Shown here piece by piece: positions 24,678-33,901 of a stretch of 64,000 nucleotides of DNA. Each line of letters opens with the position of its first letter. Position 1 is the stretch's first letter. The notes under the pieces are model-generated. The model saw only the letters and a program-made list of their open reading frames with translations. It made no database searches and was not told where the DNA came from. The DNA comes from CAVUPF01 sp963803755 (GTDB lineage Bacteria > Actinomycetota > Thermoleophilia > Solirubrobacterales > 70-9). The stretch lies in NCBI GenBank assembly GCA_963803755.1, contig CAWDNP010000011.1, positions 310,001 to 374,000 on the forward strand, in the 5' to 3' direction. Made by a program: the position numbers and the translations under genes.

Positions 24678-25325
24678 ATGAGCACATCGATCGCGATCAT
24701 CGACTACGGCATGGGCAACCGGCGCTCGGTCGAGAAGGCCTTCGCCAAGGTCGGCGCGGAGCCCTTGCTCAGCGGCGACCGCAACGAGGTCCTGGCTGCC
24801 GACGGCGCCGTGGTGATCGGCGTCGGCGCATTCCCGACGGCGATGAGGAGGCTCGAAGACCTCGGCATGCTGGAGGTCCTGCGGGAGCGCTGCGAGCGCG
24901 ACCGTCCGATCCTCGGCATCTGCCTGGGCCTACAGATCCTCTTCGAGGGCTCCGAGGAGCACGGAGGCGCCGAGGGACTCGGCCTGCTGGAGGGGGAGGT
25001 GCGCAGGCTGCCGGCCAACGGGTTGAAGGTGCCACACATCGGCTGGAACCGAGTCGAGTGGACCTCCGACGCGCAGCTGGGCGCCGGCGCGGTGGAGGCG
25101 GACTCGACTTATTACCACCTTCACTCTTATGCGGCATTTGACTCCTCCCGACCCGGAGTTGCCGGGACGTCGGTCTATGGGCGCCGGTTCGTGGCGGCGA
25201 TCGAGAAGCCCCCCCTTTACGGCGTGCAGTTCCATCCCGAGAAGTCCTCCCACCAGGGATTGCGGCTGCTGGGGAACTTCGCCAACATCTGCGCCGAGCG
25301 GGCCCTTCCGCCGAGCCGGCGTTGA
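24678..25325 (+). CDS. hisH: Imidazole glycerol phosphate synthase, glutaminase subunit
   Basis: HisH (215 aa) hydrolyses glutamine and channels ammonia to HisF in histidine biosynthesis. IIDYGMGN opens the class I amidotransferase fold; Cys82 (GICLGLQ), His186 and Glu188 (VQFHPEKS) form the triad. The usual LPGVGAF loop reads VIGVGAF here, a mild deviation next to the oxyanion strand. It overlaps hisF by a few bases and the two act as a heterodimer. Other his genes are not in this window. Confidence 0.93.
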   Translation: MSTSIAIIDYGMGNRRSVEKAFAKVGAEPLLSGDRNEVLAADGAVVIGVGAFPTAMRRLEDLGMLEVLRERCERDRPILGICLGLQILFEGSEEHGGAEGLGLLEGEVRRLPANGLKVPHIGWNRVEWTSDAQLGAGAVEADSTYYHLHSYAAFDSSRPGVAGTSVYGRRFVAAIEKPPLYGVQFHPEKSSHQGLRLLGNFANICAERALPPSRR

Positions 25326-26155
25326 AGGCGATGGACTCTACGTCAAGCGCCTCGATCAATGACTTCGCCGCCTCTGGGCATCCGACACCCGGCGGGAGGG
25401 CGTACCGGCGTGTTATCCCCTGCCTTGACGTCGACGCTGGACGTGTCGTCAAGGGCTCTCGGTTCGTCGACCTCAACGATGCCGGCGACCCGGTCGAGCT
25501 GGCAATACGCTACGACGCCGAGGGTGCCGACGAGCTGGTCTTCCTCGACATCACGGCGACGAGCGACAGGAGGAGCTCTGCCGTCGAGCTCGCCAGGCTC
25601 GTCGCCGATGACGTCTTCATCCCGTTCACCGTCGGGGGCGGCGTGCGATCGCTCCCTGACGCGCAGGCGGTTCTCGACGCAGGAGCCGACAAGGTGGGGG
25701 TCAACTCCGCCGCGGTAGAGCGCCCAGAGCTGATCGTCGAGATCAAGGAGGTGCTGGCCAGAGAGGTCTTAGTGGTCGCGATCGACGCCAAGCGGAAGCC
25801 CGGCGGGAACGGGTGGCAGGTCTTTACCGCCGGCGGCAGGATCAACAGCGGGCTCGATGCCGTCGAGTGGGCCAGGGAAGCGGCAGAGGGGGGCGCCGGC
25901 GAGATCCTCCTGACCAGCATCGACCGCGACGGCACCAAACATGGCTATGACCTCGAGCTGACCCAGGCGGTCAGCGAGGCCGTGGGCATCCCGGTCATAG
26001 CCTCCGGCGGAGCCGGCGAGGTCAGCCACCTGGTCGAGGCCTTTAAGGCAGGGGCCGACGCGGTGCTCTGCGCCTCGATCTTTCACTACGGCCGGTTCAG
26101 CGTCGGCGAGATCAAGCGGCTGCTGCTGGCTGCCGGAGTGCACGTCCGGCCATAG
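25322..26155 (+). CDS. hisF: Imidazole glycerol phosphate synthase, cyclase subunit
   Basis: HisF is a (beta/alpha)8 barrel that converts PRFAR plus ammonia into imidazole glycerol phosphate and AICAR. RRVIPCLDVDAGRVVKG carries the first catalytic Asp and VVAIDAKRKPGG the second. FTVGGGVRS and ASGGAGEVSH are phosphate-binding loops. The N-terminus is long; a TTG at 25322 overlaps the hisH stop and an ATG at 25331 is a more ordinary start, giving a ~20-residue extension before the barrel. It is translationally linked to hisH. Confidence 0.93.
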   Translation: MKAMDSTSSASINDFAASGHPTPGGRAYRRVIPCLDVDAGRVVKGSRFVDLNDAGDPVELAIRYDAEGADELVFLDITATSDRRSSAVELARLVADDVFIPFTVGGGVRSLPDAQAVLDAGADKVGVNSAAVERPELIVEIKEVLAREVLVVAIDAKRKPGGNGWQVFTAGGRINSGLDAVEWAREAAEGGAGEILLTSIDRDGTKHGYDLELTQAVSEAVGIPVIASGGAGEVSHLVEAFKAGADAVLCASIFHYGRFSVGEIKRLLLAAGVHVRP

Positions 26156-26157
26156 AC

Positions 26158-27597
26158 CTATCCGGCCAGCGACCTGCCCTGGGACGCCGCGGCGGGCTCA
26201 GCTGCGGCGCTCAGCTCCTCGATCGACTCATCGATGTAGGCGATCAGGAGCTCGGCGTCGGGGATCGCGGCGCGGTCGGCGAGCAGACCGAAGTGGACCG
26301 CACCGTTGTAGCTGAAAATCGCAATCGCCAGGGCGTGGCGGTCAGCGAGGAAGCCGACCGGGTAGACGCCGGTCAGCTCTCGGCCGAGGACGTAGAAGGG
26401 GACCTGGGGGCCGGGGAAGTTGGTGAGGAGAAGGTTGAAAAGACGGGTGGAGAAGTTGAGCTTCGCCGTGGCGCCGATCAGGAGCGGCGGGGCGAAGTCG
26501 CGAAACCAGTCGTTTATGGCCCACAGCGCCTCGGCGCCGAACGGTTGCTTTGAGGCCTTGAGGGCGTCCATTGCGGCGCTGATCGTCCGGAGTCGATCGA
26601 GCGGATCGGCGAGGCCAACCGACAGCGGCCCGCGCATCGCGGTCAGCTTGTTGCCGAGCTCGCCATGCTCGTTGGGGGCGCGGACGGAGACCGGGACCAG
26701 GGCCTGCAATTCGAGACCCTCGGTCTGAACGCCGCGGTCGGTGAGCCAGCGGCGCATGGCGCCAGCGATGACCGCGAGAGAGACGTCGTTGACGGTGCCG
26801 CCGAGGGTGTTCTTGATCTGCTTGAAGTCCTCCAGGCTAGCGTTGGTCCAGTGATAGGAGCGATCGGGGCCGATCGCTGTGTTGAAGGGGACCTTCGGAG
26901 AAGGCCTGGTGAGCTCCCAGCTCACCTCCCAAAGGCCCGCGGCGCAGTCGGCGACGCGGTTGGCGGCGCGGCGAGGGTCGCGAAGCGAGGCGGTTATCCA
27001 GCGGGCCATGCGGCGGACGGTCTTCCCCAACCCGGCGATCGCCTGGCCGATCAGTCCGGCCTTGGTGGGGGGCCGATGCGGATCCCACGGCCCCTCCTCA
27101 CGTTGGAGCTCGAAGTTGGGCTCGACATCGAAGAGCAGGGTGCCGATGTCAACGGCGGAGATGCCGTCTGCGAGGGAGTGGTGGGTCTTGTAGAGGACGG
27201 CGAAGCGATCATCCGCCAAGCCCTCCACCAAGCACAATTCCCAGAGCGGGTGGGAGCGATCCAGGGGCGGGGAGAGGAAGCGGCCGATCAGCTCGCGGAA
27301 CTGGGCCTCGGTGCCGGGCGCCGGCAGGATCTCGCGGCGCACATGGGCGGCGATGTCGAAGTCAGGGAAGTCGACCCACAGAGGCCGGCCGAGGCCGAGA
27401 GGCGGGAAGGCGAGGCGCTGGCGCAGGCGCGGCAGCAGGTGCAGGCGGCTTTTGATGTGGGTGAGGAAGTCCTCCTGGCTCGGCGGGGAGCCCTCGCAGA
27501 TCAAAACGGCGCCGATCGCCATGTGGGCGTTTCGGCGCTCGTTCACCAGGAAGGAGGAATCAAACGACGTCAACCTGTCCATGTGGCGCTGCGGCAT
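26158..27597 (-). CDS. WS/DGAT-type O-acyltransferase
   Basis: This is a 479-residue protein; the start is at 27597, or more likely at the inner Met of MDRLTSFDSSFL (27582). KTHHSLADGISAVD (about residue 138) holds the HHxxxDG active site of wax-ester synthase/acyl-CoA:diacylglycerol acyltransferases. The PFNTAIG motif, NDVSLAVIAGAMRRWL and the C-terminal NFPGPQVPFYVLG block complete the family. It makes storage triacylglycerols or wax esters from acyl-CoA and is peripheral to the membrane. Convergent with hisF (2-bp gap). Confidence 0.92.
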   Translation of the reverse strand: MPQRHMDRLTSFDSSFLVNERRNAHMAIGAVLICEGSPPSQEDFLTHIKSRLHLLPRLRQRLAFPPLGLGRPLWVDFPDFDIAAHVRREILPAPGTEAQFRELIGRFLSPPLDRSHPLWELCLVEGLADDRFAVLYKTHHSLADGISAVDIGTLLFDVEPNFELQREEGPWDPHRPPTKAGLIGQAIAGLGKTVRRMARWITASLRDPRRAANRVADCAAGLWEVSWELTRPSPKVPFNTAIGPDRSYHWTNASLEDFKQIKNTLGGTVNDVSLAVIAGAMRRWLTDRGVQTEGLELQALVPVSVRAPNEHGELGNKLTAMRGPLSVGLADPLDRLRTISAAMDALKASKQPFGAEALWAINDWFRDFAPPLLIGATAKLNFSTRLFNLLLTNFPGPQVPFYVLGRELTGVYPVGFLADRHALAIAIFSYNGAVHFGLLADRAAIPDAELLIAYIDESIEELSAAAEPAAASQGRSLAG

Positions 27598-27694
27598 CTG
27601 CCTCCTCTCTTCCCCAACTCAATCTTCTCATCTGCGGCCAGCCGAATGCGAGCGCTAGGTGCGCCGCCCCTCGGCTCAGGTGAGCCTGGCGGGC

Positions 27695-28152
27695 TCAAAG
27701 CGGCAGTAGTGAAATTTCGAAGTTCAGGACAGTATCGGTGGCGAGGTTGGCACTGCGGGTGAGGAGGATCGCCACCTTCTCGGCGCCGGCCTTCAGCTTT
27801 GTCGCGGTCGAGGCGAAGAGTCTGGCCTCTGTCTTCACGTAGCCGAGCCATTTGGTAAGCGTGGCCTCTTCGGCGGCGGGTCTGGGCATCGCCTGCAACT
27901 CCGCCTGGGTCTCCTTCAGGGCCGATGAGGCATTTGCGATCTGCCCGGCTGATTGTCCAGCCCGCCCTTCCTGACCTCGGCTCTGACCCCCTTGAGGATC
28001 CTTCGTTGGCCTTGGTGTTCTTCTTGCAGATCGGTTCGACCGCGGCGACGTATTCGGCACGGGTGGCTTCGGCGGCAAAAGCGAGGGGGGCGGAGGCCAG
28101 GAGGGCCGGCGCGGCGGTCTCGACCAAAAATAAAGCTCCCCAATCTCGCCAT
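27695..28152 (-). pseudogene. Secreted helical family B, member B2, multiply broken
   Basis: The pieces in three frames line up with B1: a signal (LLASAPLAFAAE), TRAEYVAAVEPICKKNTKAN, ILKGVRAEVRKGGLDNQ, then ANASSALKETQAELQAM...TLTKWLGYVKTEARLFASTATKL and ATDTVLNFEISLLPL at 27695. At least three shifts (near 28115, 28005 and 27950) are needed from ATG 28152. The second Cys of B1 (HWCK) is not conserved. Several shifts in 450 bp point to a decayed copy more than to one sequencing error. Confidence 0.65.
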
Positions 28153-28243
28153 CCTCGCCCCTTCGTGGGATCTCGCGTCGACTTCCCCGCAGCCCTGCCC
28201 AGAGAGTCAAACCGTAAGCGTACTCGGAGTCGCGCAGTAACCC

Positions 28244-29323
28244 CTACCAGCTACTCGTCAGCTGGGTGGTGAACTGGGGGCCGGTCAGAGGCGTGTCTTC
28301 GGCACCAGGGAAGGAAACGGCAAGCGGGCCGGCCCAGCTCCTCGTGCCGGCGTCGCCCTGCTGGAAAGAGCCGGTGCCGCTGAAGGGCGCGGGAGGAGTG
28401 AGGCTGGCGGAGCTGAGCGCGCTGTCAAAGACGAATGTCTGCGACGGGGCAAAGGCCAGGGCCAGGCGGTAGATAGCGATTTGCCCCGCGCTCTGCTCGG
28501 TGGCGGCGAGGTAGCGAGCCGTGTGGGCGCGGCCGGTGGCCGCGGAGAAAAGCGTCGTCCCGAGGGCCGATTTCCACTCAGCGTCAAAGGAGGTGATCTT
28601 CGCCCGGTCGGGGTTGGAGACGGGATGGCTGGAGCGACTGCGACGTGGCGAGCGAGTGGCGGGCCTGGAGCAGCGGGAGTAGCCAAGGAGGCGGACTATG
28701 CCCCTGACGCGGTGGATGTGGGCGGCGGTGTAGCCGCCCTCACCTTCGAAGTCGACCTCTCCGCGGAAGACGCCGGGGACCAAGGAGCGGTCCGCGCCGT
28801 GGCAGCCGCGAGGGGGGGTGGCGCGACGGGAGGGGTGGAAGTGGACCGCGACCCGGCCGAGGCCGGCGAAGCCGGCCCGGACCCCGGCCGCGCTGACCTT
28901 GCCGCGGGCGATGTAGGTAGTGATGGCGGCACCGAAGGAGCTCGGGCCCTGGGTGACGCCGCTGCTGCGGCTCGAGGTGCTGCGACTGGATACGGCGCCG
29001 GGACGGAAGACGCTGAGGAAGACGGTGGATTCGGCCCCCTCGACGACGATCTCATAGCCCTTGCTGGCAACGAAGCTAAAGCTCGGCAGGGCGGAATGTG
29101 GTGTGGAGGAGGCAGCGGGGTGAGCTGTCATGCGCAGCAGGGCTCGGGCGTCCCCGGACGAGGAGAGTGCGGGAATCTGGGAGAGTGGGGTTCGAGACGG
29201 CTCGCCGATCGCTGTCGCGGGCAGCAGGGCGGCTGTCGCGATGGCGATTGCGAGCGCCGCGGCGAGGCCGGCCGAGCATGCTCGCGCCTTGCAGCTGCGG
29301 GGCGCGCTGAGGTGGCGGCTCAC
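28244..29323 (-). CDS. Secreted hypothetical protein, coupled to protease
   Basis: This is a 359-residue protein. The signal (AGLAAALAIAIATAALLPATAIG) is followed by a beta-rich extracellular protein (FSFVASKGYEIVVEGAESTVFLSV, GRVAVHFHPSRR, GEVDFEGEGGYTAAHIHRVRG, QTFVFDSALSS). No family recognised; only a few Cys. Its ATG overlaps the TGA of the serine protease gene (ATGA), so it is made together with the protease and could be its substrate, inhibitor or partner. Confidence 0.7.
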   Translation of the reverse strand: MSRHLSAPRSCKARACSAGLAAALAIAIATAALLPATAIGEPSRTPLSQIPALSSSGDARALLRMTAHPAASSTPHSALPSFSFVASKGYEIVVEGAESTVFLSVFRPGAVSSRSTSSRSSGVTQGPSSFGAAITTYIARGKVSAAGVRAGFAGLGRVAVHFHPSRRATPPRGCHGADRSLVPGVFRGEVDFEGEGGYTAAHIHRVRGIVRLLGYSRCSRPATRSPRRSRSSHPVSNPDRAKITSFDAEWKSALGTTLFSAATGRAHTARYLAATEQSAGQIAIYRLALAFAPSQTFVFDSALSSASLTPPAPFSGTGSFQQGDAGTRSWAGPLAVSFPGAEDTPLTGPQFTTQLTSSW

Positions 29324-30312
29324 CTAACCCTCGCGGCACGGCCGAAGAGGCGGGCAACCGCCCTGCCGAAGTAGGGGCCGAAGTCGGTCGTCGAGTCGGC
29401 GGGGTAGCCGTAGGTGGTGATGCCGTTGAGCACGCCGCCGGCGATCGTCCAGCCGCCACCCGATGCGCCACCAGTGACGTTGCACTGGACCGCCAGGTTG
29501 AGCGGCCCGGGCCAAAAGAATGAGGCGATGTCGTGGCCCTCATAAGGGGTCTGGGAGCAGAGCTGCTGGGTCGCACCGTCAAATGGCGGCGCCACCGGAT
29601 AGCCGTGGACGTCGAAGAGCTGGCCGGGGGGCAGGCTCCAGGCGATGCCGTCGGCGCCGGCGACGGTGGCGAGGCGCTGGCCGCGTTCGTTACGGGAGAC
29701 AACAGCGGCGCCGACGTCGAAGTTCTCATCGGAGGAGGCGATCCACTGGCGGGTGGATCCAATCCACTTGGCGGCAAAGACGCCGAGGGGGCGCTCGCCG
29801 TCGTGATAGCCGGGAACGAAGACCCACTTGTGGTCATACCATTCGCCCCCGGGCCCGCCGGTGTTGACGCAGTGCCCGGCGGTAATGACGACGCTGAGGT
29901 TTGGCGCGTTGACCGAGGTCCCCGAGCAGCGGGCGACCCCTTCGCCGTGGCCAAGGACGATGAAGACGGCTCCGTTCTGGCTGTTGCCAGGAAGGGTGGG
30001 TTCCGCGATGGTCTGGAACGTGGAGCTGGCGCGGGCGGCGGTATCGGAAGCGGCGGAGCGCACGATCTGAGGCCCGCCCGCCATCTGCACGGAAAGCGGT
30101 CGGGCCCGCTTCATGCGAGCTGGGGTCCAGAAGCGCAGGACCCTCCGAGCCTTGGCAGGAGAGGCGACCGACGCGCCGGCGGGGGCGGCCTGTGCAGGAA
30201 CGGCTCCCCCGGCAAGGAACAGAGCTCCCAAGGCAAGCGGGGCAAGGGCCGGGCGAACAGTCACCTGGTCCATGCTACGCACGCCGAGAACGCGGCGGAG
30301 TGCTCTGGGCAA
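29320..30312 (-). CDS. Secreted trypsin-like serine protease
   Basis: This is a 330-residue protein. The signal (ALGALFLAGGAVPAQA) precedes a propeptide-like stretch. The catalytic domain has the His in VVITAGHCV, the Asp in ENFDVGAAVV and the Ser in TGGASGGGW, in the order of family S1. SGTSVNAPNL precedes the His, as usual. Substrate preference cannot be read; the protein is expected outside the cell. First gene of a two-gene operon with 28244-29323. Confidence 0.9.
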   Translation of the reverse strand: MPRALRRVLGVRSMDQVTVRPALAPLALGALFLAGGAVPAQAAPAGASVASPAKARRVLRFWTPARMKRARPLSVQMAGGPQIVRSAASDTAARASSTFQTIAEPTLPGNSQNGAVFIVLGHGEGVARCSGTSVNAPNLSVVITAGHCVNTGGPGGEWYDHKWVFVPGYHDGERPLGVFAAKWIGSTRQWIASSDENFDVGAAVVSRNERGQRLATVAGADGIAWSLPPGQLFDVHGYPVAPPFDGATQQLCSQTPYEGHDIASFFWPGPLNLAVQCNVTGGASGGGWTIAGGVLNGITTYGYPADSTTDFGPYFGRAVARLFGRAARVR

Positions 30313-30409
30313 AGCCGAGGGTGGGCGGCGTATACTCGTTATTTGCAGAGCCGTGCGTGTGGCGTCGGGCGGATCATGAACGTCGGATGGTCCTTACGGG
30401 GATATTAGG

Positions 30410-30706
30410 GTGGGCAAGGAGCCTCGGCTCAAGTGCCGGGTGCGCCGCGCTGCGTTGCCTGCGGCTCACCGGCCCCGTGGTGGGGGAGATGGCGAAATCG
30501 ACCGTTCTCAGCGGGTGCTGGCGCGAATCGGCCTGGGCAAGCTCAGTCAGCTCGAGCCCGAGGAGCCGATACGCCGCTATGAGAAGCGCCGTCCCGGCGA
30601 GCTGATCCACATCGACGTCAAGAAGCTCGGGCGGATCGGGCCCATGGAGCAGGCATCCGTTTCCTCGGGATTCACACCGCTCATCCTCCCCAGCGATTCA
30701 CCGTAG
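30410..30706 (+). pseudogene. IS481-family transposase fragment
   Basis: Residues 34-76 of the frame read RVLARIGLGKLSQLEPEEPIRRYEKRRPGELIHIDVKKLGRI, the linker and start of the catalytic domain of IS481 transposases, where HID carries the first catalytic Asp. The rest of the DDE domain is gone: after LGRI the sequence turns into unrelated residues. The N-terminal HTH is also missing. It is a relic of an old insertion between the protease and the beta-propeller gene; no terminal repeats were found. Confidence 0.7.
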
Positions 30707-32242
30707 CGGCCGGGGCCGCGGTAGAAAGGTCTCGTCGCTCACCCGTTCACTGCCCGAGGCAGTGATGCTGGCGACCATGCGAAGCTGGGGATTGTGGGCG
30801 AGGAGCGATAGCGCTCGGTGCGCCAAGCGCAGCCTGATCAGCCGAGTCATTTCTGAAGGGACTGTGTAGAGGCGATGGTCGAGGACCAGCTTCTTGATGC
30901 GCGGACCCCGGGGACCAATGCTCACGTTGAGGACACCGCTGCAGGGGCTCTCGGTGCCACCGCCCACGCAGGTGAGCTTCAGCTTCGCCCATCCGTGGCG
31001 GGCTGTTGTGTGGTAATTCGCGATCTCGATCATGAACCGTCCAGGAGGTCCGGGGGTGATGTGGCCGATCCTGTCTGTTCTTGGCTCGGTGAACCACAGG
31101 TTGCCATCTGGGCCGGCAGTGATCTCACCGGAAAGATTCTCCGGAATCAGAGGGAGGGATTCGGTGAGGAATTCTGTGACATGGTGCATCCCCCTTGGAT
31201 TTATGCTGCCGATCTCCGCAGCAACCGCATTTGGCTCGAAGCCAGCGTCATAGCCCCTACATTCAGGGCCAGGGAGCGCTAGGAACCAAAGGTTACCGTC
31301 AGGACCGGTTGTGATCGAGTACGGATGGCTGAATTCGTGCAATAGCGGGAATTCGGTGATCTGGCCGCTGGAAGTGATGCGGGCGACCCTAGAGCCAACC
31401 TTTTCTTCACTGAAACATTCTCCGAAGATCTCGGTGAACCACAGGTTGCCGTCCGAACCGGCGGTGATTCCGTAGGGCTCCTGGCGAATGGGGAAGTAGG
31501 TGATTTCGCCGTCCGGGGTGATGCGGCCGATCTTGAACGGTCCCTCTTCATAGATCGAGTTGGACTGGGTGAACCAGAGGTTGCCGTCGGGACCAGCTGC
31601 GATACTTATTGGTCGGCTTTCGGCGGGCAGCGGGAACACGGTGATCTGCCCGCTGGGGGTGATGCGGGCGATCGATCCGCCCCGTTCAATTCCTGTCTGG
31701 GTGAACCAGAGGTTGCCGTCGGGACCGGAGGTGATCTGCTGTGGCTCCACTCCAGTCGGGACGGCAAATCCGGTGACATGTCCACTTGGGGTGATGCGGC
31801 CGATCTCGTCTTTCCCAGTTTCCGAGGTGAACCAGAGATTGCCGTCGGGACCCGGTGCGATCGACCTTGGGTGGCGGGAGGTGATGGGTAGCGAAAATTC
31901 GGTGATATGCCCGCCCGTGGTGATGCGGCCGATCGAGTTCGTTCCCGAGTCGGTGAACCAGAGGTTGCCTTCGGGCCCGGTCGTGATTCCGTCCGGATCG
32001 CTCCCGGCGGGAAGCTGGAATTCGGTGATCTGGCCCGGCGCTGGCGGCCCTGGCACAACAGCCCAAGCACTGTCCGCTTGCGCTAGGGGCACGAGCAGCG
32101 CGCCCAGCGCCATAAAAAGGGGCAGTAGGCATCGCGACCGCACCGGTGCGCTCTCCCGCCAAAGGTCGACTTGTCGGCTTGCGCCGCCCACCGCACCGCA
32201 GAAAACACCGAGCTCGCGCGGAAGTCTCGATCGTCGTCTCAT
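30698..32242 (-). CDS. Secreted streptogramin-lyase-like beta-propeller
   Basis: This is a 514-residue protein. A signal-like segment (LFMALGALLVPLAQADSAWA) precedes a tandem of ~45-residue blades, each with ITxGPDGNLWFT and IGRITPxGxITxFPLP. This is the virginiamycin B lyase/NHL-type propeller. Classical Vgb opens the streptogramin B ring with a His/Glu site; I cannot confirm those residues. With more blades than Vgb, the protein is more likely a secreted binding propeller. A C-terminal ~130-residue part (RLIRLRLAHRALSLLA) is extra. It starts at 32242, overlapping no gene. Confidence 0.8.
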   Translation of the reverse strand: MRRRSRLPRELGVFCGAVGGASRQVDLWRESAPVRSRCLLPLFMALGALLVPLAQADSAWAVVPGPPAPGQITEFQLPAGSDPDGITTGPEGNLWFTDSGTNSIGRITTGGHITEFSLPITSRHPRSIAPGPDGNLWFTSETGKDEIGRITPSGHVTGFAVPTGVEPQQITSGPDGNLWFTQTGIERGGSIARITPSGQITVFPLPAESRPISIAAGPDGNLWFTQSNSIYEEGPFKIGRITPDGEITYFPIRQEPYGITAGSDGNLWFTEIFGECFSEEKVGSRVARITSSGQITEFPLLHEFSHPYSITTGPDGNLWFLALPGPECRGYDAGFEPNAVAAEIGSINPRGMHHVTEFLTESLPLIPENLSGEITAGPDGNLWFTEPRTDRIGHITPGPPGRFMIEIANYHTTARHGWAKLKLTCVGGGTESPCSGVLNVSIGPRGPRIKKLVLDHRLYTVPSEMTRLIRLRLAHRALSLLAHNPQLRMVASITASGSERVSDETFLPRPRPLR

Positions 32243-32309
32243 CTTCTATGGCGACCAGAGAAGATGGATGCTCCGTGCTGCGATCGGGTCGGGATCAACG
32301 CAGCCAGGC

Positions 32310-32907
32310 CTAGCGCGTGGCGCCCGAGTCGGTCCAGACGAGGAAGCTGCTGACGATGGCAGTTGCAACGGCGGTGAACGCAAGCCCGACGGCGGATGTG
32401 ATCACGGATGCCACGATGATCACGCCGAAGACCGGCCACCCCTTTCCGCGAACGAGCTCGCGCGAGCGGCCGAACGCGTCGAAGACACCGGCGTGCTCGA
32501 TGACGATCACCGACGCGATGACGGCCCAGGCCGTCAACAGGATGATGCCTGGAACGAACAGCAAGACAAAGCCTAGGCCGACGGCCAGGCCCCACAGAAG
32601 GGCCGACGCCGATCAAGGCAGTATCACCGGGGCCGCCGACTTCATCAACTCGCCGACCAAGAAGTCGCGCTGGCCTGCCTTGACGTCGCACACCAGCCCC
32701 TACGACTGTTTCCTGATAGAGCGTTACGGCAATAAGGCTGACCGCAAAGTCGATCGCAAGCAACGCCGGGTTCCTGCGTGTGACACCACTGACGATCGCT
32801 ACAACCAGAAAGAGCCAGAACGCCACTGGCAGCAGCACGACCGCCTGGTCGCGGTAGGTCGAGAAAACCTCGCTGAGGATGGCGCCGACGTTTAGCTTCG
32901 AGCTCAT
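32310..32907 (-). pseudogene. Integral membrane protein, frame-broken
   Basis: From ATG 32907: LNVGAILSEVFSTYRDQAVVLLPVAFWLFLVVAIVSG in one frame, then a shift near 32640 and a second stretch VLLFVPGIILLTAWAVIASVIVIEHAGVFDAFGRSRELVRGKGW...VVASVITSAVGLAFTAVATAIV. About six membrane helices with the internal AxxRSRELVRG loop resemble the glycerophosphodiesterase membrane-domain-like family common in actinobacteria. The end at 32310 (WTDSGATR) is earlier than usual, so a C-terminal loss is also possible. Confidence 0.6.
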
Positions 32908-33195
32908 GCGTCCTGCTTCGACTCCGCAGTGCACCCCCCTGCCGGTTAACTGCTCCTGCGCCGGGCATATTCATTAGAAGAGAGGCGGGGCCGCTGGGCT
33001 GGCGCTGGTCGGCGTTGACGCAACTGACCCCCTGGCCAATCGCAGGCTACCCGCAAAGACCCCGCGAGCTTAAGCGACAACTCCCGTCTATTCGGCTTGA
33101 CGGTGCGGGCAGGAGACATAGTCGTCCCCTGGAAGACAAACAGCGACCTGCTGCACCAGGTCGGCCGGGCCCATCCCTCGATAAGGAGAGCCCAG

Positions 33196-33872
33196 TTGAA
33201 GCGGGCACAAAGCTCATCACCTACGCAAACGTCACGTCCACCATCGCCCTCTTCCTCGCCATGGCCGGTGGCGTCGCCTGGGCGGCCGGGAAGATCCACT
33301 CCTCCAACATCGCCGTCAATGCGATCAAGACCAACAAAATCGCCCCCGAGGCGGTCAGGGCCGGCAAGATCGCCCGCGGCGCCCGTGGTCGCCAACCGGA
33401 TCGCCAACGGCGCGGTCGGCTCCCAGCAGATCTCCGAAAGCTCGGTCACCACAGGTGACCTGCAGAGACCGTCAGCTTCGTTGCCAACCCCACCGGCGGC
33501 TCCTCGCCTTTGATCAAACGCAGCGAATTCGCCTACCCCGCTCAGCGAAAACTTCTGGACGCAGCGGTCCGGCGAGTTAATCTCATCTACGGCGAACTCG
33601 AGGCGACAATCGCTGCCGCGAACGGCTCCGAACCCTGCGAAGTAGGGATCCGCATCCTGCTGAACGGCAAGAAGTTCGGCGAAGGCGAAGGCCTGACCTT
33701 GTCGAGCAACTCCACCTCTTCCGAGCAGATCAACCAGCCATTCGGCGGCCAGCCGAACTTCAACTTCCAGGGTCCGGTGTCCAAGAAACTCACAATGACG
33801 GTCAGTGCCAGCGGCTGCGCCGCAGGCTCTGCGATCCAGGGCACTCAGGTCCGGGTGCTCGGGATCGGCTGA
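33196..33872 (+). pseudogene. Secreted/anchored protein with short repeats, frame-broken
   Basis: TTG at 33196 behind AAGGAG is the likely start. A membrane or signal segment (NVTSTIALFLAMAGGVAWA) is followed by short repeats of the type SSNIAVNAIKTNKIAPEAV and, after a shift near 33385, ANGAVGSQQISESSVTTGDL. After another shift near 33470 the C-terminal part reads SFVANPTGGSS...CEVGIRILLNGKKFGEGEG...VRVLGIG. Many Thermoleophilia proteins share this N-terminal layout. One more shift near the start is likely. The IS982 element begins 5 bp after its stop. Confidence 0.6.
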
Positions 33873-33876
33873 TTTG

Positions 33877-33901
33877 GGCCTAGATGAGTTAGTTCCACGA
33901 C
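33877..33901 (+). repeat. Left terminal inverted repeat of IS982 element
   Basis: GGCCTAGATGAGTTAGTTCC plus ACGAC; its reverse complement matches 34838-34861 except for a single-base insertion in the middle and one near the outer end. Confidence 0.75.

Noticed and set aside
24678..26155. hisHF as surface-polysaccharide amidation genes
   Set aside because: HisF keeps both catalytic Asp and normal phosphate loops, so the histidine pathway is the simpler reading; no polysaccharide genes are adjacent.
30950..32030. Possible DNA repeat array or CRISPR
   Set aside because: The periodicity is the protein blades of the beta-propeller gene; units are diverged and lie inside a reading frame.
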